A stretch of DNA of 11,578 nucleotides. Origin: Atopobiaceae bacterium. Lineage in GTDB: Bacteria; Actinomycetota; Coriobacteriia; Coriobacteriales; Atopobiaceae. The notes under the pieces are model-generated. The model did not search any database, was not told the origin of the DNA, and saw nothing but the letters and a program-made list of their open reading frames with translations. Shown here piece after piece: positions 1 to 7,225 of the stretch. Both the position numbers and the translations under genes were made by a program. Every line of letters begins with the position of its first letter. Within the stretch, counting starts at the first letter, position 1. The DNA lies in contig JABZIF010000030.1 of NCBI GenBank assembly GCA_015258485.1, forward strand, positions 1 to 11,578. The letters run 5' to 3'.

Positions 1-916
1 TACCAACAGTAGAAATAGAAACAAAATAAACAAGCGTCATAACAAGAATAAAGATTGGAAGACCAAGAATACGGTTGGTAACAATACGGTCAATCTTCTC
101 TGAAGTGGTGAGCTTTTTAGGGGCCTTCTTAACGCAAGCCTCCATAACACCGGCAATCCACTCATAACGATCAGAGGTAATAATGGACTCAGCATCGTCA
201 TCGCGAGACTGCTCAACTGCAGCAATAATCTTCTCAAGCTCTGCGATTTTCTCGGCAGGAAGATTAAGCGGAGCAATAGCAGATGCATCACGCTCAAAAA
301 CCTTAATGGAGTACCAACGAGAAAGAGTTGCTGGAGCCAGACCCTCAATAGAAGCTGCAATCTTAGTGAGCGCCTCTTCTACCTCTGTCGAGAAACACTT
401 AACACCCTGTGCCGGTTGACCCTCTTTACCAACTCTAACAGCAGTCTTAACAAGTGTGTCAACGTTTTTATTACGAAGAGCAGAAACCTCAATAACTTCA
501 ACACCAAGACACCTAGACAACTCTTTGGTATCAATTACGTCACCGGATTCCTTGAGAAGATCAACCATGTTAAGACCAACGACAACAGGGCGACCAGCCT
601 CAAGAACCTGAGTAGTTAGATACAAATTACGCTCAAGGTTTGTAACATCAAGCAAGTCAATAATTGCATCTGGACGCTCATTAATTAAGTAATCTCTAGA
701 AACCTGCTCTTCTGGAGAGTATGGTGAAAGAGAATAAATTCCAGGAAGGTCAACAAACGTGACGTCCTTATTGGCACGCCAATCTGCCTGCTTTTTCTCT
801 ACAGTAACACCTGGCCAGTTACCAACATAGCCGTTTGAGCCTGTTAGCTCATTAAAGAGGGTGGTCTTACCGCAGTTTGGATTACCTGCAAGACCGATAA
901 TAATTTTTTCTGCCAT
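1..916 (-). CDS. feoB: Ferrous iron transporter FeoB, N-terminal part (runs off the left edge)
   Basis: FeoB is the inner-membrane Fe(II) permease with an N-terminal GTPase domain. The 305 visible codons cover that cytosolic part. G1 is GNPNCGKT at residues 11-18, the switch-I region is NWPGVTVE around Thr38, G3 is DLPG at 56-59, G4 is NMVD at 116-119 and the G5-like SAL is at 145-147. The family signature NLERNLYLT is at 93-101. A helical insert follows, and the first membrane segment begins near residue 282 (ILGLPIFILVMTLVYF). The remaining membrane domain lies outside the window. The ATG overlaps the TAA of the upstream feoA by one base (TAATG), which implies translational coupling in a feoA-feoA-feoB operon. 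All G motifs are intact and there is no frameshift. Identification is very secure; only completeness of the gene is unknown. Confidence 0.97.
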   Translation of the reverse strand, partial: MAEKIIIGLAGNPNCGKTTLFNELTGSNGYVGNWPGVTVEKKQADWRANKDVTFVDLPGIYSLSPYSPEEQVSRDYLINERPDAIIDLLDVTNLERNLYLTTQVLEAGRPVVVGLNMVDLLKESGDVIDTKELSRCLGVEVIEVSALRNKNVDTLVKTAVRVGKEGQPAQGVKCFSTEVEEALTKIAASIEGLAPATLSRWYSIKVFERDASAIAPLNLPAEKIAELEKIIAAVEQSRDDDAESIITSDRYEWIAGVMEACVKKAPKKLTTSEKIDRIVTNRILGLPIFILVMTLVYFVSISTVG

Positions 917-1161
917 TAGGCTTCCTCTACCTCGTGAACGTCTATTACTTCAATAGTTGCTGCCTCGTCCTTACGAATTGAAAGTTCATACCCACGAACA
1001 GTCAACTCAATTGGATCACCGAGAGGCGCAACTTTCTTTACATAAACCTCAGTGCCTTTAGTAAGGCCCATGTCCATGATGCGACGTTTCACGGCACCAA
1101 CACCCTTCAGCGCAGCAACCGTGCAACTCTCCCCCACCTGTACATCTTTCAGAGTTGCCAT
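916..1161 (-). CDS. feoA: FeoA family protein, FeoB-proximal copy
   Basis: This small cytosolic SH3-like protein (81 aa) is thought to modulate FeoB activity. The sequence shows the FeoA pattern: MGLTKG at residues 31-36, then a basic/aliphatic strand, APLGDPIE at 45-52, and a C-terminal VRGYELSIRKDEAA segment. A longer reading with 19 more residues exists in frame. I chose the internal ATG because GAAGGGAAGG lies just before it, and because the extra residues (a Trp/Leu-rich stretch) do not belong to the family. The stop codon overlaps the feoB start by one base. The gene lies 62 bp downstream of a second, divergent FeoA gene, so it is the middle cistron. The family assignment is firm; the exact role of FeoA is only partly understood in any organism. 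Confidence 0.93.
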   Translation of the reverse strand: MATLKDVQVGESCTVAALKGVGAVKRRIMDMGLTKGTEVYVKKVAPLGDPIELTVRGYELSIRKDEAATIEVIDVHEVEEA

Positions 1162-1223
1162 AACCTTCCCTTCTTTTAAACCAATCAAAAGCCACAGGTT
1201 AACTGCGACACAATACAATAAGT

Positions 1224-1490
1224 CTAGTTAGGAGAAACCATAATGTGAGAAGACATTTGACGATTAAGGCCAAGTCGGGCACCCTTCACGCTCACAATAA
1301 CGTCTCCATTAACACGAGAAATTACCTTTACTTCTGCACCTTCTACAAATCCCAACTCAGAAAGGTGCTGACGTAAATCAGATAACCCTTTCACTTTTGC
1401 GATGTGCGCAACTTCTCCCTCACCAAGCATAGCGAGGGGAAGTATTGGACCAGAAGCTACAGTGTCTTTTAAGACCTGCTCTGTATCCAT
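1224..1490 (-). CDS. feoA: FeoA family protein, first gene of the feo operon
   Basis: This 88-residue protein is a second, divergent FeoA. It shows PLAMLGEGEVAHIAKV at about residues 18-33, LGFVEG at 46-51, then VKVISR, a strand with DVIVSVKG, and a closing RLGLNRQMSSHIMV. Compared with the FeoB-proximal copy it lacks the APLGDP motif and has a 15-residue N-terminal lead. I start at the ATG, with GGGGGA about four bases upstream; an adjacent in-frame TTG would add one residue and cannot be excluded. It is the first cistron, directly behind the promoter/operator region at 1521-1584. Two FeoA-type proteins before FeoB occur in several Gram-positive lineages. A division of labour between the copies is likely but not shown by sequence alone. 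Confidence 0.88.
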   Translation of the reverse strand: MDTEQVLKDTVASGPILPLAMLGEGEVAHIAKVKGLSDLRQHLSELGFVEGAEVKVISRVNGDVIVSVKGARLGLNRQMSSHIMVSPN

Positions 1491-1520
1491 CAATCCCCCA
1501 AAGTAACATTTAACAAACTA

Positions 1521-1584
1521 AGTTCACTAAATCGAACTCTTACCGAATAAGTATTATCCAAAAGTTAAACTAATTCAACTTTTA
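1521..1584 (-). promoter_or_regulatory. Candidate feo promoter with two operator-like palindromes
   Basis: Reading toward feoA, a TTGAAT (1574-1579) and a GATAAT (1553-1558) are 15 bp apart, a slightly short but plausible promoter with a start near 1546. One palindrome covers 1561-1584, with arms AAAAGTT and AACTTTT and additional symmetric bases inside. A second covers 1521-1538, with arms AGTTC and GAACT. The 18-bp cores (1521-1538 and 1564-1581) agree at 12 of 18 positions, and their centres are 43 bp apart, about four helical turns. One overlaps the -35 side and the other the early transcribed region, a typical repressor layout. An iron-responsive regulator (Fur or DtxR/IdeR type) is the obvious guess, but neither site matches a consensus I can assign. 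Confidence 0.5.
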
Positions 1585-1600
1585 TTCTGTAAATAGATAA

Positions 1601-1646
1601 AAAGTAACGAGAAGCTCTACATAACTAGAACTTCTCGCCACTTTTC
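1601..1646 (-). terminator. Hairpin terminator after ppc
   Basis: A long interrupted stem pairs AAAAGT with ACTTTT, then CGAGAAG (1609-1615) with CTTCTCG (1632-1638), then TCT with AGA around an 8-nt loop. On the minus strand the stem ends in ACTTTTTATC, giving a U-rich tail, about 90 nt after the ppc stop and just before the feo promoter. The plus-strand side is also T-rich, but no gene there needs it. It would insulate feo from ppc transcription. Confidence 0.7.
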
Positions 1647-1738
1647 TTGTTTTATCTCATTACTTCAGGTAATTAGTTAAAAGAAATATGTAACATTTTT
1701 ATGAAAGATCTTATTGATCACAAAACAATATGGCAGTA

Positions 1739-4678
1739 TCAGCCTGTATTCTGTAATCCCGCTGCAACGCCAGAAACAGTACACAAAATAAGATACGTTA
1801 TGTGGGCTTTTTCTTCAGGCAAAAGACTATCTTGTTTAGTACGAAGTACCGACAATGCATGTACCTGCGTTACCGAAAGAACATTAACAAATGGCAAGCG
1901 CAAACGAATAACTGGACCAAGAACCTTTCTATTTTCAAGAGGCCACTCATTACCCGTAATAGCAAGAACCCATTTTCTGGTAAGCGCCATCTCAGACAAA
2001 ACCATCTCTGACAAGTCAGGACGATCCCCTAACGCTAAGTAAAGACGTGCAATACGCGCATCGACTTTTGCAAGCGACATCTCAATGTTATCGATAAACG
2101 TAGTAAAAAGAGGCCATTCCTTATAAGCAGAACGCAAGCGTTCTACATCATTTACAGCCTCACAAGCACTGCCCAATCCATACCATGCAGCAAGATTAAT
2201 GCGAGCCTGTGACCATGAAAAAATCCATGGAATAGCACGCAAATCATCGAGTGATTTAGCGCCTAAGCCACGCTTTGCAGGACGAGAACCAATAGGTAAA
2301 AGACCAATCTCAGTTAATGGTGTAACTACCGAGAACCACTCTGCAAATCCTTCGGAATGAATAAGTTCCAAGAAACGATCTTTTGATGCTGTATCTAGCT
2401 GAGAAGCAAGCGACTCGAACTTTTGAGTTGCCTCCGTATTCTTTTTCTCAACTGAAGGAGTCATCTGAAGAAGTGTTGCTCCTGCAACGGACTCCACATG
2501 ACGCAATGCAAGTGTTGGATCTCCGTAGCGAGCAAAAATAACTTCTCCCTGTTCGGTAAGCTTAAAGCAACCGTTTACCGATCCTTTTGGCTGCGAGAGA
2601 ACCGCTCTATTTGCAGGTCCACCGCCACGACCAACTGCGCCACCACGACCATGCATCAAAATAAGGTCAATGTTGTTTTTCTTGGCCCATCGAGCAAGAG
2701 CAGCCTGGGTTTTATGTAAGACTAACGTTGCTGTTGTTGGCCCCTCATCCTTTGAAGAATCAGAGTATCCCAACATAACCTCAAACTTACGATGTGTCTG
2801 CATAAGACGAGTCCGCACTTCAGGAAGCTTAATTACTTCATCAAGTATAGAGACAGCATTTTCTAAGTCTTCAATTTGCTCAAAAAGCGGAATCACATCA
2901 AGAACGGGAACGTCTTTTTTATCTGCAAATGCAAATCGTGCTAACGAATAAACATTCGCTACATCCTGAGCCGACTGAGTAAACGAGATAATATAACGAC
3001 GAGCAGCATTTATCCCATTTTTCTTTTGTATAGAACCGATAGCTCTAAAGGTATCCAAAACCTCTTGTGTCATAGCATCAAGTTTGACGGGTTTCTCGCC
3101 AGATAAAGGATGAGCTTTTAAATCAGCAAGCGCACGTGTATGTACTACCGAATGCTGACGAAACTCCATCTCTACCAAATGGAATCCAAATGTCTGCGCC
3201 TGCCATATGAGTTTTTGAACAGGTCCATACGCAATTCTACAAGCGCCCGCTTGAGCAAGAGAATCTTGAACCACGCGCAAATCTGCAACAAACTCCTCTG
3301 CATTTGCATACATTAAGTCGGCATTTCGCTCAACCGTTGCATACAAACGTCCTGAAATAACACGCATCGTAGCTCTATGAAGCTCAGAACCTGCTTTGTC
3401 AACAGCTTGAGACGTAAGAGCTTGACTCATCTCAACCTGCTGTGCCCAAAGATTTACCAAATCTGGAGACGCGGGCGTAGAGATGCCATCCAACGTCAAA
3501 CTACGGCTTACTTCTTTTGTGGCCTGAGCTAACGTTTGAATCACGTGTACACGGTATTTCTCGGCAACTTGGCGAGAAACTCGTGCGGTAACGTTAGGAT
3601 TACCGTCACGATCTGAACCAATCCAACTACCAGGATGGAAAAATGGCGGACATACTGGCGGAACACGACCAGCGTCTTCTCCTAGTTCCCAATCATCAAA
3701 ACGACGATATACGGTAGGTACCATCTCAAAGAGTGTAGCGTCAAAGATGTTAAGAACGGTATCCGCTTCTTCAAGTGGTGTCGGTTTCTTGTGACCAATA
3801 GGAGACGTGCGGAACAAGCCGTCAATCTCTTCCAGCATGCGGCGCTCATTTTCCATACGAGCAGGACCACCAAGTTGTGAGCGCTCATCAAGCAGCACCG
3901 ATATGGTGCGAATACGACGCTCAACATTTTTACGGCGAGCTTCTGTTGGATGAGCAGTAAAAACAGGATGGAACTCTAGGCGCTCAAGTCGAGCGCGCGC
4001 TTCCTCTGGTCCACACTCCTCGATAAGCTTTCTATAGGCCACAGTAATCTCATTGATAGGATTATCTGTTGAAGTAGACTGCACAGACGCTTCTCGCTCA
4101 CGTAAACTAGAGACGCGATAGTTTTCTTCGCAGAGATTTGCCAAATGAAAGAACGTAACAAATGCGCGCATGAGCAGTACTGAGTCATCCATGCTCAAAC
4201 TATCAATATTAGAGACAAACTTAAGAAATGCGTTGAGTGATTCTTTTTCTGGATCTACTTTGAGAACAGCATTAACAGCTTCTAGTAGAAACGGTGTCTT
4301 TGAAGTTGGAATATCATCTGGTCCTGCGTTAATTGCATCTACAAGCAACGCATCAAAACTTTCAAGAAGTTGCGCATTATACTCTGAAAGAACTTTTCTT
4401 ACTAAACGCAAAAAAAGTGCAAGATTATCACGAAGAGGAGCGGGTGCTTTAAGCGCTTGTATAAGTGCACGAGCTGCAGCAATCTCATTTTTTCGCCGTT
4501 CAATCAACGACTGCACATTAAGGATATTTCCTTCCGTCTTGATGGATTTCTCGCCACGAGACTCAACAAAATTCTGATCACGAGCCTCAGCGAGATTCTC
4601 ATCATGATTCTTGGCGGATTTCTTACCATGAAAGGCGTCGTGAGAATTAAGCTCTTGACCTGTTAAGGTATCTGCCAT
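1739..4678 (-). CDS. ppc: Phosphoenolpyruvate carboxylase
   Basis: This cytosolic enzyme carboxylates PEP with bicarbonate to oxaloacetate and phosphate, replenishing C4 acids. All family hallmarks are present in 979 residues: the catalytic histidine in TAHPTE (His243), GSDRDGNPNV at 354-363, RQHSVVHTRAL around 508-517, LGYSDSSKDEG at 636-646, the glycine loop HGRGGAVGRGGGPAN at 676-690, TEQGEVIFARYGD, GSRPAKRGLG, LRAIPWIFSWSQ, and the invariant C-terminal NTG. The protein is longer than the usual 850-930 residues, partly because of a charged N-terminal extension (about 1-50) with 8-residue repeats. The start is supported by GAAGGGA about eight bases upstream of the ATG, so the extension should be translated. 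The gene stands alone, divergent from the flippase gene, with a terminator at 1601-1646. Allosteric behaviour cannot be judged from sequence. Confidence 0.97.
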   Translation of the reverse strand: MADTLTGQELNSHDAFHGKKSAKNHDENLAEARDQNFVESRGEKSIKTEGNILNVQSLIERRKNEIAAARALIQALKAPAPLRDNLALFLRLVRKVLSEYNAQLLESFDALLVDAINAGPDDIPTSKTPFLLEAVNAVLKVDPEKESLNAFLKFVSNIDSLSMDDSVLLMRAFVTFFHLANLCEENYRVSSLREREASVQSTSTDNPINEITVAYRKLIEECGPEEARARLERLEFHPVFTAHPTEARRKNVERRIRTISVLLDERSQLGGPARMENERRMLEEIDGLFRTSPIGHKKPTPLEEADTVLNIFDATLFEMVPTVYRRFDDWELGEDAGRVPPVCPPFFHPGSWIGSDRDGNPNVTARVSRQVAEKYRVHVIQTLAQATKEVSRSLTLDGISTPASPDLVNLWAQQVEMSQALTSQAVDKAGSELHRATMRVISGRLYATVERNADLMYANAEEFVADLRVVQDSLAQAGACRIAYGPVQKLIWQAQTFGFHLVEMEFRQHSVVHTRALADLKAHPLSGEKPVKLDAMTQEVLDTFRAIGSIQKKNGINAARRYIISFTQSAQDVANVYSLARFAFADKKDVPVLDVIPLFEQIEDLENAVSILDEVIKLPEVRTRLMQTHRKFEVMLGYSDSSKDEGPTTATLVLHKTQAALARWAKKNNIDLILMHGRGGAVGRGGGPANRAVLSQPKGSVNGCFKLTEQGEVIFARYGDPTLALRHVESVAGATLLQMTPSVEKKNTEATQKFESLASQLDTASKDRFLELIHSEGFAEWFSVVTPLTEIGLLPIGSRPAKRGLGAKSLDDLRAIPWIFSWSQARINLAAWYGLGSACEAVNDVERLRSAYKEWPLFTTFIDNIEMSLAKVDARIARLYLALGDRPDLSEMVLSEMALTRKWVLAITGNEWPLENRKVLGPVIRLRLPFVNVLSVTQVHALSVLRTKQDSLLPEEKAHITYLILCTVSGVAAGLQNTG
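4535..4630 (-). repeat. Degenerate 24-nt repeats within the 5' end of ppc
   Basis: Codons 17-48 of ppc fall into four 8-residue units: HGKKSAKN, HDENLAEA, RDQNFVES and RGEKSIKT. Units 2 and 3 resemble each other, as do units 1 and 4, and the similarity is visible in the DNA too (about 17 of 24 bases agree between units 2 and 3). The array is highly charged and precedes the conserved enzyme fold. It looks like an in-frame tandem expansion that has diverged. Confidence 0.6.
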
Positions 4679-4774
4679 GTCCGTCCCTTCGCCAGATTAC
4701 ATAAACTAAACGCCTTTAGTACGTTAAAAAAGACTCAGAATACTACGCGCTATGTTTTATAAAGCAAATAAACA

Positions 4775-4796
4775 CTATCTGTTTGTGCTATCTGTT
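4775..4796. repeat. 13-bp-spaced direct repeat upstream of ppc
   Basis: CTATCTGTT occurs at 4775-4783 and again at 4788-4796. It lies about 100 bp before the ppc start in the divergent region with the flippase gene. A TATAAA (minus strand, 4756-4761) sits just downstream of it toward ppc, but no good -35 partner is visible. It could be an activator or repressor site for ppc. The function is unproven. Confidence 0.35.
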
Positions 4797-4825
4797 GTAC
4801 TATTCCATACGTGTTTTTTATCAAA

Positions 4826-4864
4826 TTGTTACGTACGATGTATCCTGCACTACAATCGTAACAA
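4826..4864 (+). promoter_or_regulatory. Palindromic promoter region of the flippase gene
   Basis: A perfect 8-bp inverted repeat, TTGTTACG (4826-4833) and CGTAACAA (4857-4864), encloses a second inverted pair, TACGATGTA (4834-4842) with TACAATCGTA (4851-4860), that overlaps the right arm. The two pairings are mutually exclusive. TACAAT at 4851-4856 could be a -10 box; the best -35 (TTGTTA, 4826-4831) is 19 bp away, longer than ideal. The palindrome would span the promoter, as an operator does. The flippase start is about 50 bp downstream. Confidence 0.4.
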
Positions 4865-4913
4865 CTTATTAAAATATAAAGCAAATTATTAACCGCAAAG
4901 ATTTTAGGATTGT

Positions 4914-6344
4914 ATGTTTAGTTCGCGCAAAAGAAACCGCACACTACAAAATCAACCAAGAGATGTTCAATTCAATGAGTTTGCCCAAACTCCACGATAC
5001 AATCTTGAAGATGCTCCTACTAACACAGAACCAAACATTGTTGTCTCATGGTGGACTCGCCTTTTATCAGCAGTTGTATCGGGTGATATAGCTAACCAAG
5101 ACGAACAATACTTAGCTCACCAAACTTCACGTGATTACATTTTTAATGCCATCGGGCAGGGTAGCTGGGGCGCACTTTTTCCACTTCTGACCATTGTTTG
5201 CTCGCAGCTTATTGGCATTGAACAGGCGGGTCTTTTCTCAATGGCGTTTGTTATTGCAACGCTACTTATGTTTATTGCTCAATATGGCGTTCGTACATAC
5301 CAGGTCTCTGATCTTGAGGAACGGCGGAGCTTTTCTGACTATCAAATTCAGCGTGCAGCCACAGTCATTGTGATGGTTATTACTGGTGTTATATGGTGTT
5401 TGTTCAAAGGTTATACCGAGCCTATGTTTTCAATCTGCACGGGGTGCTTACTCTTTAGAGCAACAGACGGTATGGCCGACGTTTATGAGGGTCGACTGCA
5501 GCAAAAAGACAAGCTTTACCTGGCAGGTCTCAGCCAAGCCTTACGATGCGGTCTCAGCTTTATTGTTTTCTCGCTCATCTTACTTATCACAAAAAATCTT
5601 GTATGGGCAAGTTGGGGCATGGGCATTTGCGCGCTTACCACACTTATATTTGTTTCCGCTCCCCTTGCTCTCTTAGAAACTGATAAAAGTGCAAAAGCAC
5701 GTCTTCAAAATATCAAAGAGATTTTTGTACAATGTTGGCCGCTATTTTTGGCGCTTTTCCTCTACAACCTCATCGATTCACTACCAAAATTTGCCATGGA
5801 GGGAGCACTTTCATACAGCAATCAGCTTTACTTCAATGCGCTCTACTTCCCCGCTCATACATCGCTTATGATTTCTACTCTTATCTACAGACCACAACTT
5901 TATAAGCTTGCTCATTTACTTGAGGCTTCAATACATTCACCTGGCAACAAACGTCGTTTTACTCTGCTAGTTCTTACACTCTTTGGAGCAATCATTGCAA
6001 TCACAGTTGGAATGGCTGTTTTTGTAGAGTTTATCGGAATCCCGCTGAACAGCTTTATGTATGGCGTAGATTTTGAACAGTATCGTGGACTTGCTCGTAT
6101 CATGGTTGCAACTGGCGGTCTGTGCGCTGCAATCGACTTTCTCTACCAACTTATTACTATCTTGCGGGCACAAAAGCTAGTCACACGTGCATATTTACTA
6201 TCATTTATCATCTCTATCCCCGTAATTTGGATGATGGTTGATTTTACTGGCCTCAACGGCGCGGTCATTGGCAGTTTTTCTTCCATGTTGATTCTATTTT
6301 TGCTGTTAGTTAGCGAATATACGATTATGCTGTTAAAGCACTAA
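4914..6344 (+). CDS. Polysaccharide flippase-like multi-pass membrane protein (MOP superfamily)
   Basis: This 476-residue integral membrane protein resembles Wzx-type flippases, which move lipid-linked oligosaccharide units across the cytoplasmic membrane. About 75 hydrophilic residues form a cytosolic N-terminus. Some twelve hydrophobic stretches follow, for example near 83-101, 107-124, 148-164, 212-226 and 231-249, with a late cluster up to the C-terminus. A polar signature typical of the family lies between helices: FRATDGMADVYEGR at 181-194, followed by QQKDKLYLAGLSQALR. The ATG has AGGA four bases upstream. The gene is monocistronic, with no glycosyltransferase or polymerase neighbours, so it may serve a cell-wall glycan assembled from a distant locus. 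The substrate cannot be inferred. Another MOP exporter (such as a MurJ- or MATE-like protein) is possible but fits less well. Confidence 0.72.
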   Translation: MFSSRKRNRTLQNQPRDVQFNEFAQTPRYNLEDAPTNTEPNIVVSWWTRLLSAVVSGDIANQDEQYLAHQTSRDYIFNAIGQGSWGALFPLLTIVCSQLIGIEQAGLFSMAFVIATLLMFIAQYGVRTYQVSDLEERRSFSDYQIQRAATVIVMVITGVIWCLFKGYTEPMFSICTGCLLFRATDGMADVYEGRLQQKDKLYLAGLSQALRCGLSFIVFSLILLITKNLVWASWGMGICALTTLIFVSAPLALLETDKSAKARLQNIKEIFVQCWPLFLALFLYNLIDSLPKFAMEGALSYSNQLYFNALYFPAHTSLMISTLIYRPQLYKLAHLLEASIHSPGNKRRFTLLVLTLFGAIIAITVGMAVFVEFIGIPLNSFMYGVDFEQYRGLARIMVATGGLCAAIDFLYQLITILRAQKLVTRAYLLSFIISIPVIWMMVDFTGLNGAVIGSFSSMLILFLLLVSEYTIMLLKH

Positions 6345-6400
6345 GAGGTGCAGCTACAAATACGTTTTTAGGTGACTTTGAGACGCAACTGGATGGTTCC

Positions 6401-6516
6401 GAGCGGTTTTCGAGCGATTGCTGAACTTTTTCGAACGTAGCTAGGCGTTTTTTGAACGTGGCTAGGCGTTTTTAAGCGATTGCCGAACTTTTTTCGAACG
6501 TAATCGCAAATTTTTG
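6401..6516. repeat. Tandem array of about 21-nt units
   Basis: Five to six units begin with GAGCG or GAACG and end in a T-run: 6401-6411 (short), 6412-6432, 6433-6453, 6454-6473, 6474-6495 and 6496-6516. Units 3 and 4 share GAACGTRGCTAGGCGTTTTT. Units 2 and 5 share AGCGATTGCYGAACTTTTT. The spacing is three-base compatible, and one plus-strand frame reads as 7-residue units (SNVARRF, LNVARRF), but stop codons interrupt it. I see no gene in 6345-6851; this array is its main content. Confidence 0.7.
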
Positions 6517-6519
6517 CAC

Positions 6520-6592
6520 TTTGAGGCGAGAAATACGCGTTATTTCGACCTCAAATTAAAGAAATTTGTCATTAGAGTCGATTTTATCGACT
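6520..6592. other. Pair of hairpins in the gene-free region
   Basis: The first is an imperfect stem with TTTGAGG (6520-6526) against CCTCAAA (6549-6555) and further inner pairing around a CGCG. The second is perfect: AGTCGAT (6576-6582), loop TTT, ATCGACT (6586-6592), within a weaker outer AAATTTGT/ACAAAAATTT pairing. Neither has a clean U-tract directly behind it on the plus strand, so they are doubtful terminators for the flippase. They may be structured RNA, protein-binding cruciforms or remnants of a repeat element. Confidence 0.45.
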
Positions 6593-6772
6593 TCAATTAC
6601 AAAAATTTGAAATTTGGTTCGAAAATTTTGCGATAAAAGAAAATAACTTAAGGCACTTGATTATTACATAATTGATATTGTATCTTTTACCTGCAAAGTT
6701 CTTCTCGCCTGATTTTTAAACAATTGCAAATATTATATAAAGTATTGAACTAATAAGAAACGAAGACTCGTA

Positions 6773-6807
6773 AATAAAAATCCCCGTATCGATAACGAAT
6801 ACGGGGA
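6773..6807 (-). terminator. Rho-independent terminator of the glutaredoxin-like gene
   Basis: TCCCCGTAT (6781-6789) pairs with ATACGGGGA (6799-6807), with TCG/CGA pairing extending it toward an ATAA loop. On the minus strand the stem runs into TTTTTATTT. It lies 45 nt after the stop codon at 6852. There is no T-tract on the plus strand, so it serves the minus-strand gene only. Confidence 0.88.
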
Positions 6808-6851
6808 GCAGGCGTTAAATTAAATGCCTTAACTAAAATTTCCGCTCAAAC

Positions 6852-7187
6852 TTAAAACGAACAAGAACCGCCAATTGTGCAGGAACCACCCGCAGAAGTA
6901 TCTGAATGCTGAGTGTTAGTGGATTGCTCTGCAGAAGCAGCAGAAACGCTATAAGTCTTGGTTAAGAACTTGATGATGTCATCAGACTCATACATTGCCT
7001 TACCGTCAATAAACAAACATGGTACTTGACGTTTTCCGCCAACCTCGATAAGACGCTCACGAGCAGCATCATCGGCCATAATGTCATGCAGTGGAAGCTC
7101 AATATTGTTTGCTTCCATAAACGACAATACCTTGTGACAATATGGACATGTTGGCTTATAAAATAGCTCAAGATTCTGATTTGCCAT
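6852..7187 (-). CDS. Glutaredoxin-like protein with Cys-containing Gly/Ser tail
   Basis: This small thioredoxin-fold protein (111 aa) is a probable cytosolic dithiol oxidoreductase. It has the classical CPYC active site (Cys14, Cys17) after a first strand LELFYKP, the cis-proline segment QVPCLFIDG (Pro56) with an extra Cys57, and the ESDDIIKFL helix at 67-75. The domain ends near residue 79. A 30-residue Ser/Thr/Gly tail follows, closing with two GGSC motifs (Cys103, Cys109). A longer in-frame reading upstream was rejected because GGAG lies seven bases before this ATG and the fold begins immediately after it. The gene is monocistronic, divergent from deoC, with a strong terminator at 6773-6807. 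The electron donor is unknown; glutathione may be absent in such bacteria, so 'glutaredoxin' describes the fold. Confidence 0.88.
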   Translation of the reverse strand: MANQNLELFYKPTCPYCHKVLSFMEANNIELPLHDIMADDAARERLIEVGGKRQVPCLFIDGKAMYESDDIIKFLTKTYSVSAASAEQSTNTQHSDTSAGGSCTIGGSCSF

Positions 7188-7225
7188 AAAACGACTCCTT
7201 AAACTCCTTTGATTGGATAACACGA

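Noticed and set aside
1701..2042. Plus-strand frame overlapping the ppc 3' end
   Set aside because: Most of it is antisense to the conserved ppc C-terminus, and it has no recognisable domain or ribosome site.
4170..4577. 135-residue plus-strand frame opposite ppc
   Set aside because: It lies wholly inside the securely identified ppc gene on the other strand and its Ser/Arg-rich composition is that of an antisense shadow.
6401..6516. CRISPR array
   Set aside because: The repeats are contiguous with no spacers, are strongly diverged, and no cas gene is present.
6401..6640. Small protein gene in the gap after the flippase
   Set aside because: All frames I followed are interrupted by stops within the repeats, and no start with a ribosome site precedes a meaningful frame.
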